Assembly (NCBI GenBank): GCA_943367755.1
Contig: CALRKB020000001.1
Location: 186,001-250,000, forward strand
Direction: 5' to 3'
From: PCC-6802 sp943367755
Lineage (GTDB): Bacteria > Cyanobacteriota > Cyanobacteriia > Pseudanabaenales > Pseudanabaenaceae
DNA length: 64,000 nucleotides
In this document: piece by piece, positions 51,777-60,859 of the stretch
Numbering within the stretch: the stretch's first letter is position 1
Layout of the letters: every line of letters begins with the position of its first letter
The notes under the pieces: model-generated
What the model was told of the DNA's origin: nothing
What the model saw: only the letters and a program-made list of their open reading frames with translations
Database searches by the model: none
Position numbers and translations under genes: made by a program

Positions 51777-52622
51777 ATGCGTCAACTCTTCGCTCAGAGA
51801 TTTACGGCAATGGTAAATCGTGCTTATGCACACTTTAGGTTGAGTGCGATCGCGCTGGTTATGTTTGTGCTTGTTACCCTAGCTAATCCTGCTCCAGCAA
51901 GAGCTATAGATGCACCAGAACTCCTACCCACCCAAATGACCAACGTGATCGATCTGGGGCGGTTTCTCGACGACTTCCAAGAGGCAGAGCTAGACAAGGA
52001 TCTGGAGAAATTTGAGCAGAAAACGGGATGGAAGCTACGCGTATTGACTCAAGTGGATCGGACTCCAGGCCTAGCTGTCAAAGACTTTTGGGGGTTGGAC
52101 GATCGCAGCATTTTACTGGTGGCAGACGCGCGCGGGAGAAATTTACTCAACTTTAATGTGGGTGATGGTGTCTATAATCTTTTATCTAGAGGTTTTTGGA
52201 TCGAGCTACAGTCTCGTTATGGCAACCAGTTTTATGTGCGAGAAGAAGGGCAAGATCGATCGATTTTGTCATCGATCGCGGCGATCGAGTCCTGCTTAGC
52301 TAACGATGGTTGTAAAGTCGTGCCTGGCTTACCAAAAGAACAATGGATTTTGACATTAATCACCTCAGTTATGGGTGGCTTTATTTTCGGCTATGCTGGA
52401 CATCCTCGGCATGAAGGAGAGGTCTTTGCCTGGCGCTGGGCATTGGTGATGACACCGCTATGGGGCATGTTACTTATTGCCTTCGGCATTGGGCCTGTAG
52501 TTTCGCGCACGGGCGATTTGCTGCCGATTGTGCGCAATGTAGCTGGCTTTGTTGGTGCTGCGATCGTGGCTTATCTAATTCCCTCCCCAAAACGCGCGCC
52601 CACACTACCGGACAACCAGTAA
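51777..52622 (+). CDS. TPM-domain membrane protein (TLP18.3/Psb32-like)
   Basis: A 281-aa protein with a signal peptide (to about residue 45, ARAID), a TPM-domain region (about 55-185: VIDLGRFLDDFQEAELDKDLE, WKLRVLTQVDRTPG, DDRSILLVADARGRN) and two or three transmembrane helices near 200-275. TPM proteins in phototrophs include TLP18.3 and Psb32, which aid photosystem II repair. The C-terminal membrane part resembles that class, but the match is loose. The start is ATG at 51777; an in-frame GTG at 51768 is possible. Confidence 0.7.
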   Translation: MRQLFAQRFTAMVNRAYAHFRLSAIALVMFVLVTLANPAPARAIDAPELLPTQMTNVIDLGRFLDDFQEAELDKDLEKFEQKTGWKLRVLTQVDRTPGLAVKDFWGLDDRSILLVADARGRNLLNFNVGDGVYNLLSRGFWIELQSRYGNQFYVREEGQDRSILSSIAAIESCLANDGCKVVPGLPKEQWILTLITSVMGGFIFGYAGHPRHEGEVFAWRWALVMTPLWGMLLIAFGIGPVVSRTGDLLPIVRNVAGFVGAAIVAYLIPSPKRAPTLPDNQ

Positions 52623-52640
52623 ATGCTCTTGAGTATCTTT

Positions 52641-53642
52641 CTAATATCTGCGTGAATTTATCTGAGTATAACCAGAGGGACACTTTGCTTCATTATTCAC
52701 AAGTTCGGGGGCGGCGGGTTTGTCTTGGGTAGGGCGATCGCTTTCACAAATGATTGCCTTTGTATCAGCTCCGTTAGATTGGAGAGAGGTGACATAAGCT
52801 AGGCCAGTATAACTTTTTAAACCTTCAAGCTTAGCCACGACAATAGTTTGGACTGCTTTTTTTTCATCGATCAATGCCAGACTGAAGTCGTAATTTGGGC
52901 TGTTGGGCTTTGACCCAAAGCCCTTTAATAACTGGTCAATATCACCTGTAAAACGCTCATTTTCGACAAAGTAAGCCTGAGATACTCGATTGAGAGTACC
53001 AGTAAAGTTTCTGGCTCTTGCTTGTTTCACTCTTGTTGAGGCATTGTCTGAGGAAGTTGCTACTTCTGATTTGACTGTCCTATCATCTAGCTTCACATCA
53101 GCAGGGAGTGTTACAACATCCGATACTCTCTTTAGTAGGGTCGCCTTACTGCTAAAATCTGTGGGGCGGTTTTTCTTGGGATCGACACCGTCTAGTTGAA
53201 TGCGTAGTTGTCCCTCTGCCGTAAGTTCCCAAATTGTTTGTGCGGTTTCGCCTCGGGCAGAGATATCTATATTCAGGGGCTTAGTTGTGGTATCAAGCTT
53301 ATAGGCAAATTTAAATGCTTTCTTCCCATTCTCGACAACGGGAAACATGTTACCCTCCGGTGAGAAAATCAGCGAGAAGTCTTTACCATCTGGATCTTTA
53401 CCTTGCCACGTCCCGAGGATTTGTTTACTTACAGGATCGTTGGAATTTACAGTGCTGACTGGTGATTGAGATGGGGTAACAGTTGCAGGTGATTGAGGTG
53501 ATGTAGTAGTTGTGGGTGATTGAGATAGGGTAAGAGTCCTAGGAATATTAGAGCCACAGCTTGCTAATAGGAACAAAGAGCTAGTACTAAGTACAACATA
53601 GTACCAACCAGACAACGGAAATCTCTTCTGCTTACTACTCAT
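52641..53642 (-). CDS. Lipoprotein with type IV pilin-like G/H C-terminal domain
   Basis: A 333-aa lipoprotein: lipobox LLASC at the end of the signal peptide, a Ser/Thr/Pro linker, and a middle beta domain (about 75-165, ILGTWQGKDPDGKDFSLIFS, a lipocalin/calycin-like stress-domain pattern). The C-terminal domain (about 210-310) matches the soluble part of cyanobacterial type IV pilin-like G/H proteins: NFTGTLNRVSQAYFVENERF and a closing KAIICESD. It lacks the pilin N-terminal helix and class III leader, so it is a lipid-anchored, not assembled, version. Start at the second Met (53642). Confidence 0.75.
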   Translation of the reverse strand: MSSKQKRFPLSGWYYVVLSTSSLFLLASCGSNIPRTLTLSQSPTTTTSPQSPATVTPSQSPVSTVNSNDPVSKQILGTWQGKDPDGKDFSLIFSPEGNMFPVVENGKKAFKFAYKLDTTTKPLNIDISARGETAQTIWELTAEGQLRIQLDGVDPKKNRPTDFSSKATLLKRVSDVVTLPADVKLDDRTVKSEVATSSDNASTRVKQARARNFTGTLNRVSQAYFVENERFTGDIDQLLKGFGSKPNSPNYDFSLALIDEKKAVQTIVVAKLEGLKSYTGLAYVTSLQSNGADTKAIICESDRPTQDKPAAPELVNNEAKCPSGYTQINSRRY

Positions 53643-53900
53643 TAGATACCTCGACTGCAACTACAAGAATTTAGTCTTCATTGTAGAATCTGGTTGCAGG
53701 ATAGGGTGGCGATCGCGATCGCGTCCGCAAGTGATTTTGACCACAACAAAAATTGTATGCTGAATACCAACAATACAGTGGATGAAGCTCATAGACAACA
53801 GTGTTTCTGTTCCAGGTATAGATGTAATCTGTAAAGCTATTATTGATACAGGTGTATTTCAGAATAAATAAACTTATCATAACCATCTTCATCACCCTAA

Positions 53901-55091
53901 ATGCAACTACCGCCAACTCTCGAAAGTCGCTTGCCACCAGTAATTCCTAAAGCTCCGATCCAGTGGATGCGGATAAACCTGTTTAGCAATTGGATTAATA
54001 GCATCCTGACGGTGGTATGTTTGCTGCTGACCTACAAAGTAGTCACGGGTGCCTGGACGTGGGCAACCACTAGCGCTCAGTGGGAGGTATTGGGCGTTAA
54101 TCTGTACCAATTTTTTATTGGTCGCTATCCGCTCGATCAAGCTTGGCGGATCTGGGGTGTGACCGCTTTACTGTCTCTGCTTTCGGGATTATCGTGGGGG
54201 ATATGGGGTAGATTTAGTCGCGGTGTCGCCATATTTATTGGCGCTGTGCCTATTGCCTTAATGCTTTTACTCCCGATCGCCCTGTCAGACAAAATCTGGA
54301 TTTTGGGGATTGGCGTTACCGTATTTGCAGGATTCTGGTTTGGTCAACGGCTCAAGTCGATTGTCGGCAACTGGCTATCTATCGTTTGGTTGCTGTCATT
54401 CCCACTAATGCTGTGGTTAATTGGCGGTGGCATGGGGCTACTCCCTGTGCAAGATAACCTGTGGAATGGCTTATTCCTGACCGTATTGATTGCTGTAGCT
54501 GGGATTTTTCTCTCTTTCCCTTTAGGCGTACTGCTAGCACTGGGTCGGCAGAGCACAATGCCAATATTTCGATGGTTCAGCGTTATTTATATTGAAGTAA
54601 TGCGCGGCTTGCCCCTGATTGGGATTTTGTTTATGGCACAGGTGATGTTTCCTTTGCTGTTACCGCCCGGGATGGAAGTATCCAGGGTAATCCGTGCCGT
54701 TCTTGGTTTTGTGCTGTTTAGTGCTGCCTACCTGGCAGAAAATGTGCGCGGTGGTCTGCAATCAATTCCAAGGGGGCAGATGGAAGCAGCAAAGGCCGTG
54801 GGGTTAAACATACCTCAGACGATTTTACTGATTGTCTTACCGCAGGCATTAAAAGCGGTAATTCCCGCGATCGTCGGTCAGTTTATTGGTTTATTTAAAG
54901 ATACTTCTCTCGTGGCGATCGTTGGTCTGGTGGATTTGATGGGAGTCTGTCGGATTATCCTGGCGCAACCTGACTATTTGGGCCGATATGCTGAAGTATA
55001 TCTATTTGCTGCCTTAATCTATTGGATTTTCTGTTACTCCATGTCGTTAGGTAGTCGTAAATTGGAGAAGTCTTTAGCAGCTAGCTCCTAG
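53901..55091 (+). CDS. Amino-acid ABC transporter permease (HisM/AapM-like)
   Basis: A 396-aa inner-membrane permease of the polar amino-acid uptake family. After a long N-terminal extension with several helices comes the conserved permease module: LFLTVLIAVAGIFLSFPLGV, RWFSVIYIEVMRGLPLIGIL, and the EAA loop EAAKAVGLNIPQTILLIVLP that contacts the ATPase. The extended form fits AapM/NatH-type subunits. No substrate-binding protein, second permease or matching ATPase is adjacent; the following ATPase belongs to a different (Mla) class. The substrate is therefore unknown. Confidence 0.85.
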   Translation: MQLPPTLESRLPPVIPKAPIQWMRINLFSNWINSILTVVCLLLTYKVVTGAWTWATTSAQWEVLGVNLYQFFIGRYPLDQAWRIWGVTALLSLLSGLSWGIWGRFSRGVAIFIGAVPIALMLLLPIALSDKIWILGIGVTVFAGFWFGQRLKSIVGNWLSIVWLLSFPLMLWLIGGGMGLLPVQDNLWNGLFLTVLIAVAGIFLSFPLGVLLALGRQSTMPIFRWFSVIYIEVMRGLPLIGILFMAQVMFPLLLPPGMEVSRVIRAVLGFVLFSAAYLAENVRGGLQSIPRGQMEAAKAVGLNIPQTILLIVLPQALKAVIPAIVGQFIGLFKDTSLVAIVGLVDLMGVCRIILAQPDYLGRYAEVYLFAALIYWIFCYSMSLGSRKLEKSLAASS

Positions 55092-55180
55092 TGTTTCAAG
55101 CATAGCTAACAGCTTCAAATATGCTATTTTCGATTGGTAAGTAATTTACCTAGTCTTGCTAGTCCTGTTTCTCTAGAACT

Positions 55181-55984
55181 ATGGGTGAGCCAAACACAAC
55201 TACACCTCTGCTAGAACTGCGGGGAATTCACAAGAGCTTCGGTAATAGCGTAATCCTTGATGGCCTGGACTTACAGCTTTATGCCGGCGAAGCAGTAGCG
55301 ATTATTGGCCCCTCCGGCACAGGTAAATCCACCATCCTCAGAATTATTAGCGGTTTATTGCTCCCAGATGCGGGTGAAGTTTTGGTGGATGGCGAACCGC
55401 TCCATGAAATTGCTGGTACTGATAGCAAGGTAAATATTGGCATGGTGTTCCAGCAAGCCGCGCTGTTCGACTCGCTCACTGTGGCAGAAAATGTGGGCTT
55501 TTATTTGTTCGAGCACTCACGCTTGCCCAAGCGCAAGATTCTCGAAATTGTGGAAGAAAAACTCAGGCAGGTTGGCTTATCGAATATCTGCGATCGCTAC
55601 CCCAGTCAACTATCAGGTGGGATGCGCAAGCGTGTTAGTCTGGCGCGCGCGATCGTTGGCGACCCTACTGTACATGCCATCACTAAAAATATCCTGCTAT
55701 ACGATGAACCTACGGCTGGTTTAGATCCCGTTGCTTCCACAATCGTGGAAGATTTAATTCGCGCGCTCAAAGATAAACAAGATGCCTGTAATAGCTATAT
55801 TGTGGTTACGCACCAGGACAGTACCATTCGCCGTGCTGCCGATCGCATCATCATGCTATATGGTGGAAAGGTATGCTGGCAGGGTAACGTAAATGAGCTG
55901 GATGCTACGGATAACCCCTATATGCGTCAGTTCCTTAGTGGTAGCATCACCGGACCAATTCAGATTATGGATAGGGAGGCATAG
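55181..55984 (+). CDS. mlaF: Mla-type ABC transporter ATPase (MlaF-like)
   Basis: A 267-aa ATP-binding subunit. Walker A GPSGTGKST, Q-loop GMVFQQAALFDSLTV, signature LSGGMRKRVSLARA, Walker B ILLYDEPTAGLDP and switch His in VVTHQ are intact. The LSGGMRKRV signature and FQQAALFDSLTV are typical of MlaF/TGD3, which powers phospholipid transport between inner and outer membranes. It is followed after 5 bases by an MCE-domain MlaD gene, which confirms the class; no mlaE permease is adjacent. Confidence 0.9.
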   Translation: MGEPNTTTPLLELRGIHKSFGNSVILDGLDLQLYAGEAVAIIGPSGTGKSTILRIISGLLLPDAGEVLVDGEPLHEIAGTDSKVNIGMVFQQAALFDSLTVAENVGFYLFEHSRLPKRKILEIVEEKLRQVGLSNICDRYPSQLSGGMRKRVSLARAIVGDPTVHAITKNILLYDEPTAGLDPVASTIVEDLIRALKDKQDACNSYIVVTHQDSTIRRAADRIIMLYGGKVCWQGNVNELDATDNPYMRQFLSGSITGPIQIMDREA

Positions 55985-55989
55985 ATTAA

Positions 55990-57345
55990 GTGCAGTCAAG
56001 AACAATACGTGAGGGTACTCTGGGGCTGTTAATCGTGGCTGGTGTTGCTGTCTTAGGCGGTGGCGTGCTGTGGTTGCGGGGCTTCCGTGGTAATGATAGC
56101 GGGTTTTCCTTTGCGATCAATTTCACCGATGTCAGTGGCTTAGGCGTGGGTTCGCCAGTGCGATTTCGTGGCGTGCAGATTGGCAAAGTGCAAAGCCTGC
56201 AAGCGGAAAGTAGTAGTGTCAAAGTTAGTGTCGCGATCGACAATCCCAAATTAGCCATTCCGCGTAACTCGATTGTTGAGACCAATCAGAGTGGCTTTCT
56301 CAACAGTACAACGATTGATATTTTCCCTAAAGCAAATCTGGCGGCTGATGCTAATTTCGATCCCATGAGTCAAAATTGCGATCGCAATCAAATTATCTGT
56401 CGCGGCCTCACAGTTGATGGCACAACGGGCGTGAATTTTACGCAGATAATTCGAGAAACTAGCCAAACGATGCGTAAGCTGAATGATTCTGAGCTACTCA
56501 ATAGCCTGAATAAAACGCTCAAAAGTACGGATGAGGCAGCTCAAAGCTTCAAAATTCTCGCTAACTCTGCTAATAAGCTGGTCAACTCTTTTCAAGGTCC
56601 AGTGGCACAGTTTAGTACTACTGCGGCAGCGATTAGTCAGGCGGCTAATAATTTCAGTCAAACTGCCAACAAAGTTGATGGGCTAATTTTAGAAAATAAA
56701 GAAAAGCTGGCACAGACACTTGAGGGCATCAGTTCAGCGGCGAAGGAGGCAAAATCTTTATTGGCGAGTACTCGTCCTCTGCTAGACGATGGCAAATTTG
56801 TGACGAACTTACAAAAGTTGTCTGAAAATGCGGCGGAAACTGCTGCCAATCTGCGCCAACTTTCGACCGAGGTGAATAATCCGAATACGATCGCTTCCCT
56901 GCGCGAGACTTTAGATTCCGCCCGCGCTACATTTGCCAATACCCAGAAAATTACCGCCGATCTTGACGAACTCACCGGCGATCCCAAGTTTCGCTCCAAC
57001 ATCCGTACCCTGGTTAATGGCCTCAGTGGTTTGCTCTCATCTACGCCCAACCTGATTGAGCCTGTAGCCTCTCCTCCCAAACCAGAAATCGAACTGGGAA
57101 CGGCTTTACTAGCCAAGACAAAATCGCCAGAGCTTGCTAAAGGTCAATCTCCAGAATCAAAATTAAAGGACAAGCCAAAGCATAAACCTGCCGAACAGCC
57201 ACAGTCAGACACGGAGTTAGACAAGTTCAAGGATGAGGAACTATTGCGGATTAAGTCTTTTGCGAAGCCAGATCGGTACCATCCAGACGAAATCAAAATC
57301 AACAATGCTACACCCAATACAACCCAAACCCCTGCTGATCCTTGA
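55990..57345 (+). CDS. mlaD: MCE-domain lipid-transport protein (MlaD-like)
   Basis: A 451-aa membrane-anchored periplasmic protein. An N-terminal transmembrane helix (about 10-28) is followed by one MCE domain (about 38-115, FAINFTDVSGLGVGSPVRFR, GVQIGKVQSL), then long helices (about 150-330) of the kind that form the lipid tunnel, and a charged Lys/Pro-rich tail. It starts at GTG 55990, 5 bases after mlaF. With MlaF it would form the ATPase and shuttle parts of a lipid ABC transporter (TGD2/TGD3 homologues in plants). Confidence 0.9.
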   Translation: MQSRTIREGTLGLLIVAGVAVLGGGVLWLRGFRGNDSGFSFAINFTDVSGLGVGSPVRFRGVQIGKVQSLQAESSSVKVSVAIDNPKLAIPRNSIVETNQSGFLNSTTIDIFPKANLAADANFDPMSQNCDRNQIICRGLTVDGTTGVNFTQIIRETSQTMRKLNDSELLNSLNKTLKSTDEAAQSFKILANSANKLVNSFQGPVAQFSTTAAAISQAANNFSQTANKVDGLILENKEKLAQTLEGISSAAKEAKSLLASTRPLLDDGKFVTNLQKLSENAAETAANLRQLSTEVNNPNTIASLRETLDSARATFANTQKITADLDELTGDPKFRSNIRTLVNGLSGLLSSTPNLIEPVASPPKPEIELGTALLAKTKSPELAKGQSPESKLKDKPKHKPAEQPQSDTELDKFKDEELLRIKSFAKPDRYHPDEIKINNATPNTTQTPADP

Positions 57346-57357
57346 TGGTGCGGCCTA

Positions 57358-57756
57358 CTAAACAGTGCAGGCTGACATATTTTGTAAGGTCGTCAGTTGT
57401 TTTTTGGCTTGCTTAGAGCGGGCGATCGCCGTCGCCAAATCTTTCTTAGCTTTTTTTACCTCTGCCTGTGCGGCATCTAGCTCTCTTGAAGAGATTGCAC
57501 CAGCCTCAGATAGTTCTTTCAGTTGTTTAGCTCTGTCTTCAGCTAACTGTAGTTGCGACTTAGATGCTTCGATCTCCACATCAGTTTGATAGACCATGCT
57601 TGTCAATTGGTCAGCATTTTTTTGGCATATACTGCTCAGCGATTTAGCAACAGCAGGCTTTAGGTCACCAGCAAACTCAATTGTCGCCAGTGGCATTATT
57701 AATGCTAGGCAAGCTAGAAACACAGCCGATTTAGTCATCAATTTTTGATCGAACAT
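57358..57756 (-). CDS. Small exported coiled-coil protein
   Basis: A 132-aa protein with a signal peptide (about 7-35, MTKSAVFLACLALIMPLATI) and a mature part that is almost all coiled coil (about 50-125, VEIEASKSQLQLAEDRAKQL, ELDAAQAEVKKAKKDLATAI). A longer frame to 57942 exists, but the terminator at 57816-57848 and the signal peptide show that translation starts at 57756 (or 57738). It ends convergently 12 bases from mlaD. Family not recognised. Confidence 0.6.
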   Translation of the reverse strand: MFDQKLMTKSAVFLACLALIMPLATIEFAGDLKPAVAKSLSSICQKNADQLTSMVYQTDVEIEASKSQLQLAEDRAKQLKELSEAGAISSRELDAAQAEVKKAKKDLATAIARSKQAKKQLTTLQNMSACTV

Positions 57757-57815
57757 GATGTCAGTATAGCCAAAACTCATAGACGCTTGTGAAGAGGCAT
57801 CTAGTTCCAATCGCG

Positions 57816-57848
57816 AAAAAAAAATCCCCTGGCTAGGGTGGCCAGGGG
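57816..57848 (-). terminator. Rho-independent terminator, minus strand
   Basis: On the minus strand: stem CCCCTGGC / GCCAGGGG (57826-57833 with 57841-57848), loop of 7, followed by A then a run of T (57825 down to 57816). It would end the msrP transcript. Confidence 0.85.
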
Positions 57849-57903
57849 CTAATCTTGAATGCTCTATCTCTGTATCTATAATGCCTGCATTAAATAGTTT
57901 GGT

Positions 57904-57944
57904 GTGTGATGCAGATCGCACAGTCTTTGCGATCTGCATCACAC
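57904..57944. other. Perfect 17-base hairpin just after msrP
   Basis: GTGTGATGCAGATCGCA (57904-57920) and its exact reverse complement (57928-57944) with a 7-base loop, starting 16 bases after the msrP stop. It has no T-tract. It stands between msrP and the separate terminator at 57816-57848, so it may be an mRNA 3' stability element or a relic of a mobile repeat. Confidence 0.75.
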
Positions 57945-57960
57945 GCTAATCAGGGTATTA

Positions 57961-58920
57961 CTAAATATAGAGCGATGCTACCTGCTTGTCGTAGCCGTTG
58001 TAGAGTAGGGTGCGCCGCCTTTCACCCGTACCAAGCATGTGTTCTGTGGCTTGAGACCAACGTGGATGCGGTACGTTTGGCTCCACATTAGCCTCAAATT
58101 TATACTCATCACTGACAAGCGTATTCCAGAAAGTTGATGGTTGTTGATCGGTGAACTCAATGCGATCGATGGACTTGATACTCTTAAACCCATATTTCCA
58201 GGGTACTACTAGACGAATCGGCGCGCCGTGCTGCTTGGGTAATTCATGTCCGTAGATGCCCACAGCTAGTAAGGTTAACTCATTCATCGCTTCCGCCATG
58301 GTCAGCCCCTCAGTATAAGGCCAGGGATAGCTTTGCAGATCCTGTCGCGTTACTTCTTTGGGGCGAAAGAAGGTGGTCATTTTCACAAACTTGGCCTGGG
58401 GCTTTGGTTCCACCAAATCGATTAGAGCCTTCATGGGGAAGCCAATCCAGGGCACCGCCATCGCCCAAGTCTCTACACAGCGGTGTCGGTAGAGACGCTC
58501 TTCGATCGGCATTTTGGCAATCAGGTCTTCGATCGCGATTTTCTGGGGCTTAGCAACCAAACCTGATACTTCTAACGTCCAGGGAGTAGTCTTAAATGCA
58601 TCGACATAACGCCAAACTTCTTTACTGCCACTGAACTCATAAAAGTTATTGTATGTAGCGGCGATATTCTCTTCGGTTAGGGGGCGATCGAGCGTAAAGG
58701 CAAGATTGCGTTGAGCTTTGATTGGTTTGAGTTTAGCTTGTTTGAGATTTTGCTGTACCTGTTCTTGTTTCTCCTCTGCCGAGGTACAACCTGTAGCCAG
58801 AAATCCAATCCCAGCTAGTCCTAGCTTTTGGACAAACTGCCGGCGATTCATAAAAACCGACTCAGATGTCGCTTCATTTTCTGAAATTAGCCAGTCAGGT
58901 AGGATTTTGATTAAAGCCAT
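57961..58920 (-). CDS. msrP: Protein-methionine-sulfoxide reductase catalytic subunit (YedY/MsrP)
   Basis: A 319-aa molybdopterin enzyme exported by the Tat route that repairs oxidised methionines in periplasmic proteins. It has the twin-arginine motif NRRQFVQKLG after an N-terminal segment shared with YedY (LPDWLISENEATSESVF), a lipobox-like TGC, the cofactor cysteine in YRHRCVETWAMAVPW, GFPMKALI, and EHMLGTG near the C-terminus. The membrane haem partner MsrQ is not adjacent, so the electron source is unclear. It starts 12 bases before a kinase stop on the same strand. Confidence 0.88.
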   Translation of the reverse strand: MALIKILPDWLISENEATSESVFMNRRQFVQKLGLAGIGFLATGCTSAEEKQEQVQQNLKQAKLKPIKAQRNLAFTLDRPLTEENIAATYNNFYEFSGSKEVWRYVDAFKTTPWTLEVSGLVAKPQKIAIEDLIAKMPIEERLYRHRCVETWAMAVPWIGFPMKALIDLVEPKPQAKFVKMTTFFRPKEVTRQDLQSYPWPYTEGLTMAEAMNELTLLAVGIYGHELPKQHGAPIRLVVPWKYGFKSIKSIDRIEFTDQQPSTFWNTLVSDEYKFEANVEPNVPHPRWSQATEHMLGTGERRRTLLYNGYDKQVASLYI

Positions 58921-58932
58921 AGTTTTTATTTC

Positions 58933-60642
58933 TTACCTAACCCTTGTGTCATCGAAGATCCAGCCATGGGAATTATCCCATACTAAGAACACTTGTAGAG
59001 ATTCTGGTGTGATATCACCATTTTTCTTGTAGTAGGTCAGTTCGGCATTGACCTTGGCTCTATCAGCACCACGAGATATCAGGCTAGCTTGATTGATCTC
59101 GACTCGATCCACCTCTTCCCACCAGGCTACATAGGAATTTTTAAATCCATTTTTTGCTCTTGACTGCTGGTAGCCAGTTGATAGTTTCTGCCAAGCGGTT
59201 TCGTAGTTGTGGCTGTTGATCAGGTCATAGTATTCCCTGACTGCCTGCTCTGGAGTTGTTGTTGCTAACGCTGCTTGTTTTGGTTCCGGTTGTTTGGGTG
59301 GTTGCACGGCACTACCAACTACTTGCTCAGTTGATTTACTGGCATCGGTACTAGCTAGGGCACAGAAGGCATCCGGCTTCTGACTGACATAGAGTTTCAA
59401 CTGGGCAACACAGCTAGAAATCCGATCGAACTTCGCCACATATACCTGCACATTCGCCCGCCCTTTGAGGTTGGGATAGTCGGATAACTTAAACACGCCT
59501 GCCTGGTTGAAACCATTGGCCTTGAGCGCTTCGGCATGCAGCTTGGCGGTACTTGCATCTTCATAGGTTGCTTCAGCAAGAAAATAGAAGGAATCGGTTT
59601 TGACAGCAACCGGAGGATTAGGCTTGGTTGGGATATTGGACTGGGCTATGGGTTGGGATTGGTAAAAATTCCTGAGCAGTGGTAGCCCTAGAGCCATACC
59701 ACTACCCGCAAGCGTGCCAAATATTAGGAAGCCTGCGATCGCTACTTTTCTTTTCCTTTTAAGCTTGGCGGCAGTATTAGGTGGAGCAAACGATCTTGAG
59801 GGCAGTTTGCGAGATGGCGCTCCATCACCTAAGGCACGGAGCATTTCTCTGGCGTTAGCATAGCGATCACGGGGATAGAAATGTACAGCTTTTTCTAATA
59901 CCTGTGCCAACGACTCGCTGAGATCGCTCGCATGTTCGCGCCATAGGATTTCAGCCGTATGCGGATCGGTGGTCAAGTCTCTCGGTAATTTGCCTGTAAG
60001 TAAGTAAATCGCTGTCATGCCTAAACCATAAATGTCGCTGGCAAAAATCGGTCTACCCACCGACTGCTCTGAGGCCATAAAGCCCGGTGTGCCGACAATG
60101 ATCGATTTTGCAGCTTGATGTCGCGCATTAGTAGCATTACTAACCGTTTCCTTCACTGCCCCAAAGTCGATCAGCACAGGCAGGCGATCGCTGTCGCGCA
60201 GAATAATGTTGTCGGGTTTAATATCGCGGTGAATCATACCTCGGCTGTGGACATAGTCCAGGATCTGCAGGACTTCGATCAGGATCTGCCGCGTAAACTT
60301 CTCGCTCTGTTTACCTTCTGACTTTACCTTTTCCAGTAGAGTTGGGCCTTCAATCCATTCCTGTACCAGAAAAAACTGTTCGTTCTCCGTAAAGTTGGCG
60401 TATAAGCAAGGAATCTGGTTGCAAGATGTCCCTAGTTCTTCTAGGACAGCAGCTTCGCGCATAAACCTTTGCTGCACTAACTGATATACCTCTGGCTTAT
60501 CGGTAATGGGTCTAAGTTGCTTGATCACACAATAACGACTTGAGGGCATTTTGGTGTCCTCTGCCAAGAAGGTTTCGCCAAAGCCACCAGAACCTAGTAC
60601 CCGAACAATTTGAAAGCGGTTATCTAAGAGTGTGGACATCAT
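58933..60642 (-). CDS. Membrane Ser/Thr kinase with SPOR-like and NTF2-like C-terminus
   Basis: A 569-aa kinase. Kinase domain about 10-270: glycine loop GSGGFGETF, Lys41 in VIKQL, HRDIKPDN at 138-145, DFGAVKE, and GTPGFMASEQ. A transmembrane helix lies near 305-325. The extracytoplasmic part has a SPOR-like region (about 345-425, SFYFLAEATYEDASTAKLHA, then VQVYVAKFDRISSC) and an NTF2-like domain at the end (about 460-569, EQAVREYYDLINSHNYETAW, VFLVWDNSHGWIFDDTR). The extracytoplasmic parts could sense cell-wall or stress signals. It starts at one of two adjacent ATG codons (60642 or 60639). Confidence 0.85.
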   Translation of the reverse strand: MMSTLLDNRFQIVRVLGSGGFGETFLAEDTKMPSSRYCVIKQLRPITDKPEVYQLVQQRFMREAAVLEELGTSCNQIPCLYANFTENEQFFLVQEWIEGPTLLEKVKSEGKQSEKFTRQILIEVLQILDYVHSRGMIHRDIKPDNIILRDSDRLPVLIDFGAVKETVSNATNARHQAAKSIIVGTPGFMASEQSVGRPIFASDIYGLGMTAIYLLTGKLPRDLTTDPHTAEILWREHASDLSESLAQVLEKAVHFYPRDRYANAREMLRALGDGAPSRKLPSRSFAPPNTAAKLKRKRKVAIAGFLIFGTLAGSGMALGLPLLRNFYQSQPIAQSNIPTKPNPPVAVKTDSFYFLAEATYEDASTAKLHAEALKANGFNQAGVFKLSDYPNLKGRANVQVYVAKFDRISSCVAQLKLYVSQKPDAFCALASTDASKSTEQVVGSAVQPPKQPEPKQAALATTTPEQAVREYYDLINSHNYETAWQKLSTGYQQSRAKNGFKNSYVAWWEEVDRVEINQASLISRGADRAKVNAELTYYKKNGDITPESLQVFLVWDNSHGWIFDDTRVR

Positions 60643-60859
60643 CACAACATTGATTTTTGAGGGGATTTTAGTACGATTTTAAAGCTCTAAGGTGGAATCG
60701 AATTCGTATGTTCAGGCGATTTTTCAAGGATCTCAAGAAGCTAAACTATATTTGCCAAAAATATACCTTGAGTTATAGATTCTACACTGTTATTTTTAGT
60801 GATTTCTACTATAATTGTTCTAGGTTTAAAAATTATATGAACTAAAATTGAGGCACTAA

